A DNA stretch of 64,000 nt from assembly GCA_963773665.1 (NCBI GenBank), contig CAVZBZ010000001.1:248001-312000 (forward strand), given 5' to 3'. The DNA is from DATJLY01 sp963773665 (GTDB taxonomy: Bacteria > Pseudomonadota > Alphaproteobacteria > ATCC43930 > CGMCC-115725). The position numbers and the translations under genes were made by a program. The first letter of the stretch is position 1. The number at the start of each line of letters is the position of its first letter. Below are positions 27,039-34,848 of this stretch, one piece after another. The notes beneath the pieces were generated by a model. The model did not search any database, was not told where the DNA came from, and saw nothing but the letters and a program-made list of their open reading frames with translations.

Positions 27039-27523
27039 GCATCGTTGCGGCGAGTTCGGCGCCCTGTATCTGTTTGGTCAGTTCCCAGATTTCCGTGGCT
27101 GCCACGGGAACATCGGTGAAAGTAATCAGCTCTCGCGGCTCAAATGCCTGAGGTTTGCGGATGAGCGTCTTTCGAGTGCGCTTTACGATTCCTGCGGCGG
27201 ACGTGAACCAAAGATCGTGAACAAATCGGTTGCGAGTTGGCCGCAGGTCGCCGTCAACATGGTTTGCTAGCCGCTCGACCGCTAAAAACCATTCCTCGTC
27301 TGGCTTGCGGATAAACGCGATGGCCTTAAGCACTTCGAGCTTGTCGCGCAAATCGACATTGGCCGTGATCGAATTCTGCTACATCGCCAGTTTCAAACGC
27401 CGCCACTGTTTCCAAGAGCCTGTCTAGGCTAACTTCCATTGCTGCCCAGAGCACGCACGCATATCCGATCGCTTGCGCGTGCTCTGTGATGAATGGGTAA
27501 CGAGCAATGGGGTCGTCCATCAT
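26977..27523 (-). pseudogene. Hypothetical protein gene interrupted by one frameshift
   Basis: Two overlapping reading frames join into a single protein of about 180 residues. The N-terminal part is MMDDPIARYPFITEHAQAIGYACVLWAAMEVSLDRLLETV... and the C-terminal part is ITANVDLRDKLEVLKAIAF to FVHDLWFTSAAGIVKR. The switch lies near 27366-27378, where one extra base would explain it. The NRFVHDLWF motif resembles unnamed alphaproteobacterial proteins in which a helical N-terminal region precedes an RNxxHDxW motif. Base composition is lower in GC than the surroundings. It could be a decaying accessory gene or a sequencing error. Confidence 0.55.
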
Positions 27524-27698
27524 GGCGAAGCCCTCAAAGGATCAGGCCGAAATCGAATTACGTCCCGACGGCTGGGAGCGGTTCGAGCGTGCGGTTGACG
27601 CGGCGGTCAAGAGCGGCCCAAAGCATCGCGCGGCACCGAAATCTAAAGCGCGGCCCGCGAGCAAGGGCCGCGCTCGGAAAGGCAGATCGCGAATCTAG
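27522..27698 (+). CDS. Small basic hypothetical protein, 58 aa
   Basis: MAKPSKDQAEIELRPDGWE is followed by RFERAVDAAVKSGPKHR and a Lys/Arg/Ala-rich tail. The ELRPDGWERFERAV core is a recognisable short protein type in Hyphomicrobiales-like genomes; its function is unknown. Its ATG (27522-27524) overlaps on the opposite strand with the first ATG of the divergent frameshifted gene (27521-27523), an unusually tight divergent pair. An upstream ATG at 27507 is possible. Confidence 0.55.
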   Translation: MAKPSKDQAEIELRPDGWERFERAVDAAVKSGPKHRAAPKSKARPASKGRARKGRSRI

Positions 27699-27714
27699 CC
27701 CGAGGACCGCGCGA

Positions 27715-28161
27715 TCAGGCGCGTATCTCCAGCTTGCATGCAGGACATGTGTGACTCCAGCCGAAGGTGGCGGAATGGAATCCTTGGAGTATCGCTTTCT
27801 GGCACTTCTGGTAGCAGCTGGGGCATATCCAATGCGATGGTTCGGTGCCTTTTGTCTCGGGTTTCAGCACATACACAAACATACGCGGAGCGATCTCCTG
27901 AAGCTCATAGCGCTGTTTCTCAGCTTCCCATGCTTCTATCTCAGCAATTCGCTTTTTAAGGGCCTCTATCTGTGCAATCAGCGCCGTGCGTTCCTCGTTA
28001 GCCGAGAACGCCGCGCTTTGGGCATCCAAGATCGCGGACTGGAATTCGATCATCTTGCTTCGAAAGGCCGCAGCATCCCGCAAGCCTATCATCGCTTGCG
28101 CGATGTCCTTTGCGACCTTGAAAGACGCCAGCGCAGCACTGATAGCGGTAATGTCGGGCAT
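27715..28161 (-). CDS. Coiled-coil plus zinc-ribbon hypothetical protein (phage-associated type)
   Basis: 148 residues. A helical start (ITAISAALASFKVAKDIAQA) is followed by a long coiled coil (about 50-90, AQIEALKKRIAEIEAWEAEK). A C-terminal zinc ribbon has cysteine pairs C113/C116 and C139/C142 (CPSC ... CPAC). Proteins with exactly this layout are frequent in prophages and genomic islands of proteobacteria, with no known function. The ATG at 28161 follows GAGGAGACGAAAG, a good ribosome-binding site. A secreted-protein gene lies 11 bp upstream on the same strand. Confidence 0.65.
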   Translation of the reverse strand: MPDITAISAALASFKVAKDIAQAMIGLRDAAAFRSKMIEFQSAILDAQSAAFSANEERTALIAQIEALKKRIAEIEAWEAEKQRYELQEIAPRMFVYVLKPETKGTEPSHWICPSCYQKCQKAILQGFHSATFGWSHTCPACKLEIRA

Positions 28162-28172
28162 CTTTCGTCTCC

Positions 28173-28496
28173 TCACTCGCAGACTAGCTCGTAAAGGAAA
28201 CCGTAGATTGTGTGAGGTTTGATCTTGGATCGTGTCCGCTGGAAGAAAATCTCGCGGGCGGCACCTTGGAATCGCAGCGGTGATGACGCGCCGTAGCCGT
28301 CGCAATCTGAATGGAAAACTGACGTTCCAGTCTGTGGCGCCCTGAAAATAACCTCGCCGCCAGTTCTCGGGTCTAGCCGAACGCTGTCCTTGTCATATGC
28401 AAAACCATTATCCAGCTCTACCCAGTCTGCCGCCAACGCTCCACGCGTCGCGAGCGCGAGTACAAGCACGGAAAGCAAGGAACGAGAGAAGCGCAT
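28173..28496 (-). CDS. Small secreted hypothetical protein
   Basis: 107 residues. A signal peptide (MRFSRSLLSVLVLALATRGALA, with cleavage likely before ADWVELD) precedes a small beta domain. WVELDNGFAYDKDSV, then VFHSDCDGY, and a C-terminal YELVCE give two cysteines that may pair. The layout resembles surface-adhesin-E-like small exported proteins. The start could also be five or more codons upstream at 28511 or 28517. Same strand as, and just ahead of, the coiled-coil zinc-ribbon gene. Confidence 0.6.
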   Translation of the reverse strand: MRFSRSLLSVLVLALATRGALAADWVELDNGFAYDKDSVRLDPRTGGEVIFRAPQTGTSVFHSDCDGYGASSPLRFQGAAREIFFQRTRSKIKPHTIYGFLYELVCE

Positions 28497-28513
28497 GCTA
28501 CGAGAGCGCATAA

Positions 28514-28768
28514 TCAATTCGTCCTTTCCGGCCGCGGCAGCGCAAGAATGTGTTCTGCTGTTTTCCGTAGATCATCGGCAAGTTGGAGCGCCTGTTGCGG
28601 CGTCAGCACGAATTGCAGCGCCTCTCCGCCTGTTTGGAGCTGAAGTGGCTGGGATTGCTTCGCTTCGCTCGCAATGACAGTCGAGGGCAGGCTCCGTGTG
28701 CTTGGATTGCGTCCGGACGTGCCATGATTGCCTACAAACATCAAGCCCCACCTCGCAGTGAGCCTCAC
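28514..28768 (-). pseudogene. Remnant or very small ORF read through by a dispersed repeat
   Basis: The C-terminal 40 residues (FVLTPQQALQLADDLRKTAEHILALPRPERTN) look like a real helical protein end. The preceding codons translate the 28-bp repeat at 28653-28680 (reading VIASEAKQS), so the original N-terminus has probably been replaced by repeat insertion. No good start codon remains close to the conserved part. Function unknown. Confidence 0.3.
28653..28680. repeat. Half-copy of the dispersed palindromic repeat
   Basis: 28 bp identical to the reverse complement of 26414-26441. Only one arm of the hairpin is present here. Together the two copies bracket the accessory patch of short genes. 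Confidence 0.8.
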
Positions 28769-28855
28769 CCGATCCTCCGCGAATGCCCTCGCGCGCGAAC
28801 ATTGTCATCGCGCGTGCGCCGACGCAATCTCTCCACCGTAAGGCGGGAGGACGGG

Positions 28856-30529
28856 ATGGCAAAGGTCACGGGCGCCCAGGTGATGGCCGAGATGCTCGAC
28901 GGCTATGGCGTCACTCATATCTTCATGGTGCCGGCGGTGCTGCGCCGGACCATGGCCGAGATCGAGCGCCGCACCGGCATCAAGCGCATCCATGCCCATG
29001 GCGAAAAGGCCGCGGTCTATATGGCGGACGGCTATGCCCGCGCGTCGGGCCGGCCCGGCATCTGCATGGCGCAGGTGGTGGGCGCCATGAACCTCGCCGC
29101 GGGGCTGCGCGATCCGTGGCTGGCGCATTCGCCGGTCATCGGCATGACCGGCGGGCGCGAGCCGCACACCAAGTTCCGCAAAGTCTATCAGGAGATCGAC
29201 GACCTTCCGGCGTTCGAGCCGGTGACCAAGTGGAACGCCACGGTCGATGCGGCCGAACGCTTCCCCGACATGCTGCGCCAGGCGTTTCGGGTCGCGGTCT
29301 CGGGCACGCCCGGTCCGGTGCATCTCCAGTTCCGCGGCAACGAGGGCCAGGTCGATGCCGAGGAAGCCGAGATGGAAGGCTTCGCGGAGCCCGATTTCGC
29401 GCGCGTGCCGCCGTTCCGGCCGGACCCGCCGCGGGAGTCGGTTCGCGCCTTGCTTGCCGTGCTGCAGGCGGCGGAGCGTCCGGTCATCGTCGCGGGCGGC
29501 GGCGTGCGCGCCTCGGGCGCGGGCGCGGAGCTCGTGGCGCTGGCCGAGACGCTCGGCATCCCGGTCGCGACCTCGCTCAACGGCAAGGACTCGATCCCGG
29601 GCAATCACCCGCTCAGCGTCGGCGTCGTCGGCTCCTATTGCCGCGAGAGCGCCAACCGCATCGTCGGCGAATCCTCCCTCGTCTGCTTCATCGGCAGCGA
29701 GACCGGCGGCATGACGACGCATTTCTGGGCGGTGCCGAAGATCGGCACGCCGGCCGTGCAGATCGACATCGAGGCCGAGGCCTTGGGCCGCAACTACCCG
29801 CTCAAGGCGGCGGTGCTGGGCGACGCCAAGGCGGCGCTCATCCGCATGCTCGAGGAGGCCGACGCCAAGACGGCGATGCGGCGCGAGGCGTGGCGAGCGC
29901 GGGCGCGCGCCATTTGCGCCGAGTGGGAGGACAAGTATCGCCCGATGCTGCAATCGGACGCCTGGCCGATCCGGCCCGAGCGGCTCTGCCACGAGCTGAC
30001 GCGGCTCATGCCCGAGGACGCGATCGCGGTCGCCGACACGGGCCATGCCGGGATGTGGATGGGCGGGTTCTTCGACCTGCGCCATCCGACGCAAAGCTAC
30101 ATCCGCAGCGCCGGGCACCTGGGCTGGGCATTCCCGGCCGGGCTCGGCGCCAAGTGCAGCGCGCCCGAGCGGCCGGTCGTCGTGTTCACCGGCGACAGCG
30201 GCTTCTGGTACCACATCGGCGAAATCGAGACCGCGGTGCGGTGGAAGATCAACACGGTCACGGTCGTCAACAACAATGACGGCGGCAACCAGTCGAAGCG
30301 CGGCTTCGACCGCGCCTATGGCGGCAATCCGAGCGAGCAGTCGAAGGAGCTGTGGACCTTCACCAAGGTCGATTTCGCGAAGCTCGCCGAGGATATCGGC
30401 GCGGCCGGATTCCGCGTCGAGCGCGCGTCCGAGTTCGAAGCCGCATTCGCCCGCGCGCTCGCCGCCGGCCGGCCCGCGATCATCGACGTCAGGACCGACA
30501 TCAACGTCGCGGCCCCGCTCGCGGGATAG
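28856..30529 (+). CDS. ThDP-dependent enzyme, acetolactate synthase large-subunit-like
   Basis: 557-residue three-domain thiamine-diphosphate protein (PYR, central, PP). The activating Glu is in HAHGEKAAVYMADGYARASG. The central domain has PVIVAGGGVRASGA. The cofactor motif FTGDSGFWYHIGEIETAVRW ends at VNNNDGGN, with GDS instead of the commoner GDG. The variant sequence and the solitary gene (no small regulatory subunit nearby) argue against biosynthetic acetolactate synthase. Decarboxylase or carboligase catabolic homologues are more likely. ATG 28856 follows GGGAGGA. The convergent cyclase-family gene ends 6 bp away. Confidence 0.83.
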   Translation: MAKVTGAQVMAEMLDGYGVTHIFMVPAVLRRTMAEIERRTGIKRIHAHGEKAAVYMADGYARASGRPGICMAQVVGAMNLAAGLRDPWLAHSPVIGMTGGREPHTKFRKVYQEIDDLPAFEPVTKWNATVDAAERFPDMLRQAFRVAVSGTPGPVHLQFRGNEGQVDAEEAEMEGFAEPDFARVPPFRPDPPRESVRALLAVLQAAERPVIVAGGGVRASGAGAELVALAETLGIPVATSLNGKDSIPGNHPLSVGVVGSYCRESANRIVGESSLVCFIGSETGGMTTHFWAVPKIGTPAVQIDIEAEALGRNYPLKAAVLGDAKAALIRMLEEADAKTAMRREAWRARARAICAEWEDKYRPMLQSDAWPIRPERLCHELTRLMPEDAIAVADTGHAGMWMGGFFDLRHPTQSYIRSAGHLGWAFPAGLGAKCSAPERPVVVFTGDSGFWYHIGEIETAVRWKINTVTVVNNNDGGNQSKRGFDRAYGGNPSEQSKELWTFTKVDFAKLAEDIGAAGFRVERASEFEAAFARALAAGRPAIIDVRTDINVAAPLAG

Positions 30530-30535
30530 CGCCCG

Positions 30536-31510
30536 CTACTTGATCGCGAGCGGATTGACCGGAGAGCCGACCGCGCCCGTGACCGGCAGGGCCGGCGCCA
30601 CGAACATGAACTCGTAGCGCTTGTCCTGGGCGCAATCGGCGGCCAACTCGCTCAGGTCGAAAATCTCGCCGACGGTGAGGCCCATGATCGGGATCGAGAT
30701 CCAGTGCCAGGGCTGCGCCGCCTCGTCGGTCTCGTTGGGCCGGACCTCGACGCCCCAGGTGTCGGTCGCGATCGCCGCCAGTTCCTTCTTGTGCAGCCAG
30801 TCGAGCGTCTCGAAGGCGAGGCCCGGCGCGTCGCCGCCGGGATAGCCGTCCCAGTTCTTCGCCTCGAGCTTCGCTTCGATATGGCCGGTGCGCACGAGCA
30901 GAAAATCGCCGCGCCCGACGGCCGCGCCGAAATGGCGCTCGGCGCGGTCCAAATGCTCGCACGTGATGGCGAAGCCGTCGTCGAGATATTTCTGGCCAAG
31001 CATGCGCGGCATGTCGAAGAGGACGCCGCGCCCGACCATGCGGTCGGCCGTCTTCTCGATGCCGCATTTCTGGGCGCCGCCCGAAGTGACGGTGCGGCAG
31101 TCGTAGCCGTTCCACATGTGGTCGCCATAGAAGATGTGGCCGAGCCCGTCCCACTGCGTGCCGCACTGCATCGGCATGATGATGATGTCGTCGGCGCCGC
31201 GGATCTTGCGGCTGTCGAGCACGCCCGAATAGGCATCGGTGCCGGTGCGCAGCATGACGTGGATCGGATTGAAGCGGCCGATCGAGCCATAGGCGCTCTT
31301 CGCCCCTTGCGGCCCGCGATGGTCGAACGGCAATGCCAACGACATAACCTTGCCCTTCTGGACGAGGCGCGCCGCGGCGACGATGTCCGCCGGGGTCGTG
31401 TAGTTGAGCGTGCCGATCTCGTCCTCGGCCCCGAACCGGCCCCAGTTCTTCAGCCGATCCGCCGCCGCGCGGATGTCGGCCATCGTCAGTTTCCGCGTGC
31501 CCTCCGCCAT
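30536..31510 (-). CDS. Cyclase family protein (metal-dependent hydrolase, kynurenine-formamidase-like fold)
   Basis: 324-residue member of the Pfam cyclase family (PF04199). In place of the usual H-x-G-T-H-x-D it has QCGTQWDGLGH, a variation seen in a large subgroup of this family. Other family blocks are DEIGTLNYTTPADIVAAARLV, FLLVRTGHIEAK and the final PLPVTGAVGSPVNPLAI. Homologues hydrolyse cyclic or amide substrates in aromatic catabolism. The substrate is not predictable here. Faces the ThDP enzyme tail to tail. Confidence 0.82.
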   Translation of the reverse strand: MAEGTRKLTMADIRAAADRLKNWGRFGAEDEIGTLNYTTPADIVAAARLVQKGKVMSLALPFDHRGPQGAKSAYGSIGRFNPIHVMLRTGTDAYSGVLDSRKIRGADDIIIMPMQCGTQWDGLGHIFYGDHMWNGYDCRTVTSGGAQKCGIEKTADRMVGRGVLFDMPRMLGQKYLDDGFAITCEHLDRAERHFGAAVGRGDFLLVRTGHIEAKLEAKNWDGYPGGDAPGLAFETLDWLHKKELAAIATDTWGVEVRPNETDEAAQPWHWISIPIMGLTVGEIFDLSELAADCAQDKRYEFMFVAPALPVTGAVGSPVNPLAIK

Positions 31511-31992
31511 GCCTGCCTCCCTGGTTTATGCTGCGCTGCGCAAATTGGGTTCGTTCCGCAAAACAGGCGATGTTGCACGCGGCCTGCCGGCGAGCGCAAG
31601 GCGCCCGAGAGAGCGTCGCCTTCATGGGGGCGATCGCGTCGCCCGGCATCATGAACCGGAACGAGCAGGATCTCGTAAGCACGGGCCGCGCGCCACGCCG
31701 CCGTCCGCCCGGATTCTTAACCAGATGCTAACCCCCGTTTGCTGCCATCGACCGCGGCGAAACTATCGCGCGCCTGCGGTCGAGGATCGCGGCGAATGGC
31801 AAATGCTTCTGAAACGTATCAAGGGACGTTGCCGCGGTCGGGCGGACTGTCGAAGGAGCGCGTGCGACCGGGCAGTTTTTCGGCTCGCTCGATGGCATAG
31901 CCGCGATCGTCGCCGGCTGATCGGTTTCACCGGGTCTTAAGCAGACTCCGCCATCCTCGCCGCGGCGCAGCATGCGCCCGCGGAGGCATGGC
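31511..31992. other. Gene-free intergenic stretch of about 480 bp
   Basis: Lies between the divergent starts of the cyclase-family gene and the FIST gene, so it must hold both promoters. Several short frames run through it without family signal. No repeat, RNA gene or clear hairpin was recognised. Confidence 0.4.
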
Positions 31993-33123
31993 ATGAGAGT
32001 CGAGCAGCGGATTTGGCAGCCCGGGCGGCAATGGCGCGTCCTCAACGAGGAAGGCCCGCTCAAGCCGTCGCTCGTGCTCTATTTCGCGGCGCCCGGCACG
32101 CTCGACGACGGCGCGCGCTATGCCGAATTGCGCAAGGCCTATCCCGGCGCGGCGCTCCTTGGATGCAGCACGGGCGGCGAGATCGTCGGCGACAGCGTGC
32201 ATGACGGCTCGGTCGTCGCCACCGCCATCGAATTCGCCGCGACCCAACTGCGCTCGGCCAAGGAACAGGTCGGCAAGGGCAAGAGCGCCTTCGACATCGG
32301 CGCCAGTCTCGCGCTGCAGCTGCAGCGCGACGGGTTGCGCGGCGTGTTCGTCCTGTCGGACGGCACCACCGTCAACGGCACCGAGCTCGTCGCTGGACTG
32401 CAGAAGGTGCTCGGCCGCGACATCGGCCTGACCGGCGGCCTTGCCGGCGACGGCGCCAATTTCCACACCACGCGCGTCGGACTCGATGCCAATCCCGAGC
32501 CGGGCGCGGTCGTGGCGCTCGGGTTCTACGGCGACCGCATCAGCATCGGCAGCGGCAGCGTCGGCGGCTGGGACGCGGTGGGCGCGCGCCGCGTCGTGAC
32601 GCGCGCCGAAGGCAACACGCTGTTCGATCTCGACGGCTTGCCGGCGCTCGATCTCTACAAGCAGTATCTGGGCGCGGAAGCGGCGCACCTGCCGGCGTCG
32701 GCGCTGCTCTTCCCGCTGCGCATCCATCCGCCGCGCGATCCCGATGCGGCGCTGGTGCGCACCGTCGTCGGCATCGACGAGGAGCGCAAGGCGATGATCT
32801 TCGCCGGCACGATCCCCGAGGGCCACGTCGCCCAGGTCATGCTCGGCCATTTCGACAAGCTCATCGCCGGTGCGGGCGATGCCGCGCGCAAGGCGGCGAT
32901 CCCGGCAGCCAAGCTCGCCATCCTGGTGAGCTGCATCGGCCGCAAGCTGCTGCTGGGGCAGCGCATCGCCGACGAGGTCGAGGCGGTCGCCGAGGTGCTG
33001 GGCGGGACGTGCCGCACCGCAGGCTTCTATTCCTACGGCGAGATCGCGCCGATGGAGGCGTCGCAAGTCTCCGACCTGCACAATCAGACGATGACGATCA
33101 CCACGCTCGCCGAAGCCGCGTGA
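31993..33123 (+). CDS. FIST domain signal-transduction protein
   Basis: 376-residue cytoplasmic sensor with an N-terminal FIST_N and a C-terminal FIST_C domain. Typical pieces are PSLVLYFAAPGTLDD, ALLGCSTGGEIVGD, GLTGGLAGDGANFHTTRVG, VALGFYGDRISIGSGSVGGWDAVG, and the C-terminal LVSCIGRKLLLGQRIADEVEAV to GFYSYGEIAP. FIST domains are thought to bind small ligands such as amino acids. The histidine kinase gene starts 3 bp after its stop. An ATG seven codons upstream is an alternative start. Confidence 0.88.
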   Translation: MRVEQRIWQPGRQWRVLNEEGPLKPSLVLYFAAPGTLDDGARYAELRKAYPGAALLGCSTGGEIVGDSVHDGSVVATAIEFAATQLRSAKEQVGKGKSAFDIGASLALQLQRDGLRGVFVLSDGTTVNGTELVAGLQKVLGRDIGLTGGLAGDGANFHTTRVGLDANPEPGAVVALGFYGDRISIGSGSVGGWDAVGARRVVTRAEGNTLFDLDGLPALDLYKQYLGAEAAHLPASALLFPLRIHPPRDPDAALVRTVVGIDEERKAMIFAGTIPEGHVAQVMLGHFDKLIAGAGDAARKAAIPAAKLAILVSCIGRKLLLGQRIADEVEAVAEVLGGTCRTAGFYSYGEIAPMEASQVSDLHNQTMTITTLAEAA

Positions 33124-33126
33124 GCC

Positions 33127-33996
33127 ATGCACAAGCTCCTCCAACGCCAGCTGAAGCAGGCGCGCGAGGGGCGGGCCGATGGCGCGGTCGATGTCGCAAC
33201 GCTCGTGGCGCTGGTCGACGCCGCCTATGGCGAGGTGGACCGCGAGCGCCGCATCATGGCGCACGCCTACCAGGTGATGCGCGACGAGCACGCCGGATTG
33301 GCGTCCGAGATCGCGAAGAAGGAGCGGCTCTCGGCCTTGGGACAACTGACGGCGACGGTCGCGCACGAGCTGCGCAACCCGCTCTCCGCCATCCGCAACA
33401 GCCTGCACGCGCTGCGCGAGATCACCGAGAATTCCGGCCTTCCGCTCGAGCGGGCGATGGCGCGGATCGAGCGCAGCATCGAGCGCTGCGACGGCATCAT
33501 CGCCGATCTCCTCGAATATGCGCGCGCGCGCACGCTGGAGCGGAGCGATGTGGCGCTCGACGCGTGGCTCGGCGAGGTGCTCGACGAACAAAGGCTGCCC
33601 GCAGAAATCCGGCTCGAACGACAGCTCGGCGCGCCCGCGGCCATGGTCGCGATCGATGCCGACCGGTTGCGCCGCGTCGTCATCAACCTCGTCGAGAACG
33701 CGGCGCAGGCGCTCGTCGCGGGCGGCGCAACGTGCCCGGAAAAACGCATCCGCATCGCAACCTCGGCCGCCGATATGGCGGAGATATTGGTCGAGGACAG
33801 CGGCCCCGGCATCCCGCCCGAGATCCTGCCGCGCATCTTCGAGCCGCTCTTCAGCACGAAATCGTTCGGCACCGGTTTAGGATTGCCGACGGCGAAGCAG
33901 ATCGTCGAGCAGCACAACGGCACGATCGCGCTCGCCAACGTTCCGCATGGCGGCGCCGCCGCCCGCATCCGCCTGCCGCTGGCGCGGGCGGCCTAG
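33127..33996 (+). CDS. Soluble sensor histidine kinase paired with FIST protein
   Basis: 289-residue cytoplasmic kinase without transmembrane segments. A helical/coiled-coil N-terminal region (about 1-68) is followed by the phospho-acceptor H80 in TATVAHELRNPLSAIR. Then come the N box (INLVENAAQAL, about 186-196), G1 DSGPGIP and G2 GTGLGLPTAKQI. No sensor domain of its own is visible, so the FIST protein 3 bp upstream probably supplies sensing. No response regulator is adjacent. Its stop codon TAG is shared with the left boundary of an IS insertion. Confidence 0.88.
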   Translation: MHKLLQRQLKQAREGRADGAVDVATLVALVDAAYGEVDRERRIMAHAYQVMRDEHAGLASEIAKKERLSALGQLTATVAHELRNPLSAIRNSLHALREITENSGLPLERAMARIERSIERCDGIIADLLEYARARTLERSDVALDAWLGEVLDEQRLPAEIRLERQLGAPAAMVAIDADRLRRVVINLVENAAQALVAGGATCPEKRIRIATSAADMAEILVEDSGPGIPPEILPRIFEPLFSTKSFGTGLGLPTAKQIVEQHNGTIALANVPHGGAAARIRLPLARAA

Positions 33997-34068
33997 GTCC
34001 TGTTTACAAACTTATTGACGCGGGAATCGCCTTCTGATTCAAGGATTCCTCTTGGAGAGGAGGGGTCG

Positions 34069-34841
34069 TTGAGTCGAGGCGATTTGAGCGAAGCGGAGTG
34101 GCGGCTGCTGAAAGACCTGTTGCCGGCCGAGCGCGGCCGGAATAGCCGGCCTGCGCATGACAACCGGACCATTGTGAACGGCATATTGTGGCGCCTGCGC
34201 ACGGGCGCGCCGTGGCGCGATGTTCCCGAGAAGTACGGCAAATGGATCACCGTGTACCAACGCTTTCGACGCTGGAGCCAGGCCGGCGTCTGGGAGGCGG
34301 TCGCCTCCAGGCTGGCCCGGGCGATGGCGGACAACTCCCGCCACAGCATCGACTCGACGACGGTCCGAGGCCACGTCTCGGCAGCCGGCGCAAAAGGGGG
34401 ACTCGCGAACAGGCTTTTGGCCGCTCGCGGGGCGGGTTCACCTGTAAAGTTCATTGTCTCAGTGATGCCCACGGCATCCCGCTCGTCTTTCATCTCACCG
34501 GCGGCGAAGCGGCGGACTGCACGGCCTTCGAAACCGTGACCGCGCGCGCTCCGGCGCGCCCGGCTCATCTGCTCGCCGACAAGGGTTACGACACCGATCC
34601 CATCCGCGCTGCGCTCCACCGACGCGGCATCCGCGCCGTTATCCCGCCGCGGTCCCATCGCATCTACGCAATCCGCTGGAACCAACGCATCTACCGCGAG
34701 CGCAACCGCATCGAGCGAATGATCGGCCATCTCAAGGTGAACCGCGCCATCGCCACCCGATATGACAAGCTCGCGCGCTCCTTCCTCGATACCCTTCATC
34801 TCGCTACCATCCGCAGATGCCTACGTCTCGCTACTTTGTAA
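34069..34841 (+). CDS. IS5-family transposase, orfA and orfB joined by -1 frameshift
   Basis: DDE transposase of about 257 residues when both frames are joined. OrfA starts at TTG 34069 (after GGAGAGGAGG) with DLSEAEWRLLKDLLP and continues through GAPWRDVPEKYGKW to SIDSTTVRGHVSAAG. OrfB continues with GRSRGGFTCKVHCL, LLADKGYDTD and RNRIERMIGHLK, giving the DDE residues. The switch occurs at A4G5 (34392-34400), where a -1 shift restores the usual GAKGGTREQAFGRSRGG sequence. This is programmed frameshifting as known for the IS427 group, rather than mutation. The stop TAA is 8 bp from the right end. Confidence 0.88.
34392..34400 (+). other. Slippery heptamer-like A4G5 tract for programmed -1 frameshift
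   Basis: AAAAGGGGG at the end of orfA. Slipping back one base changes the frame from orfA to orfB at the point where homologous IS5 transposases are continuous. Confidence 0.7.
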
Positions 34842-34848
34842 ACAGGAC

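Noticed and set aside
28856..30529. Biosynthetic acetolactate synthase (ilvB)
   Set aside because: No ilvN-type regulatory subunit follows, and the sequence diverges from the biosynthetic enzyme (GDS instead of GDG in the cofactor motif), so only a general ThDP-enzyme call is made.
31528..31731. Possible small plus-strand gene in the FIST upstream region
   Set aside because: No ribosome-binding site, Arg/Pro/Ala-rich composition and no resemblance to known small proteins.
34015..34539. Transposase orfA as a disrupted pseudogene
   Set aside because: The frame change occurs at a slippery A4G5 run at the position normal for this IS group, with intact ends and orfB, so programmed frameshifting explains it.
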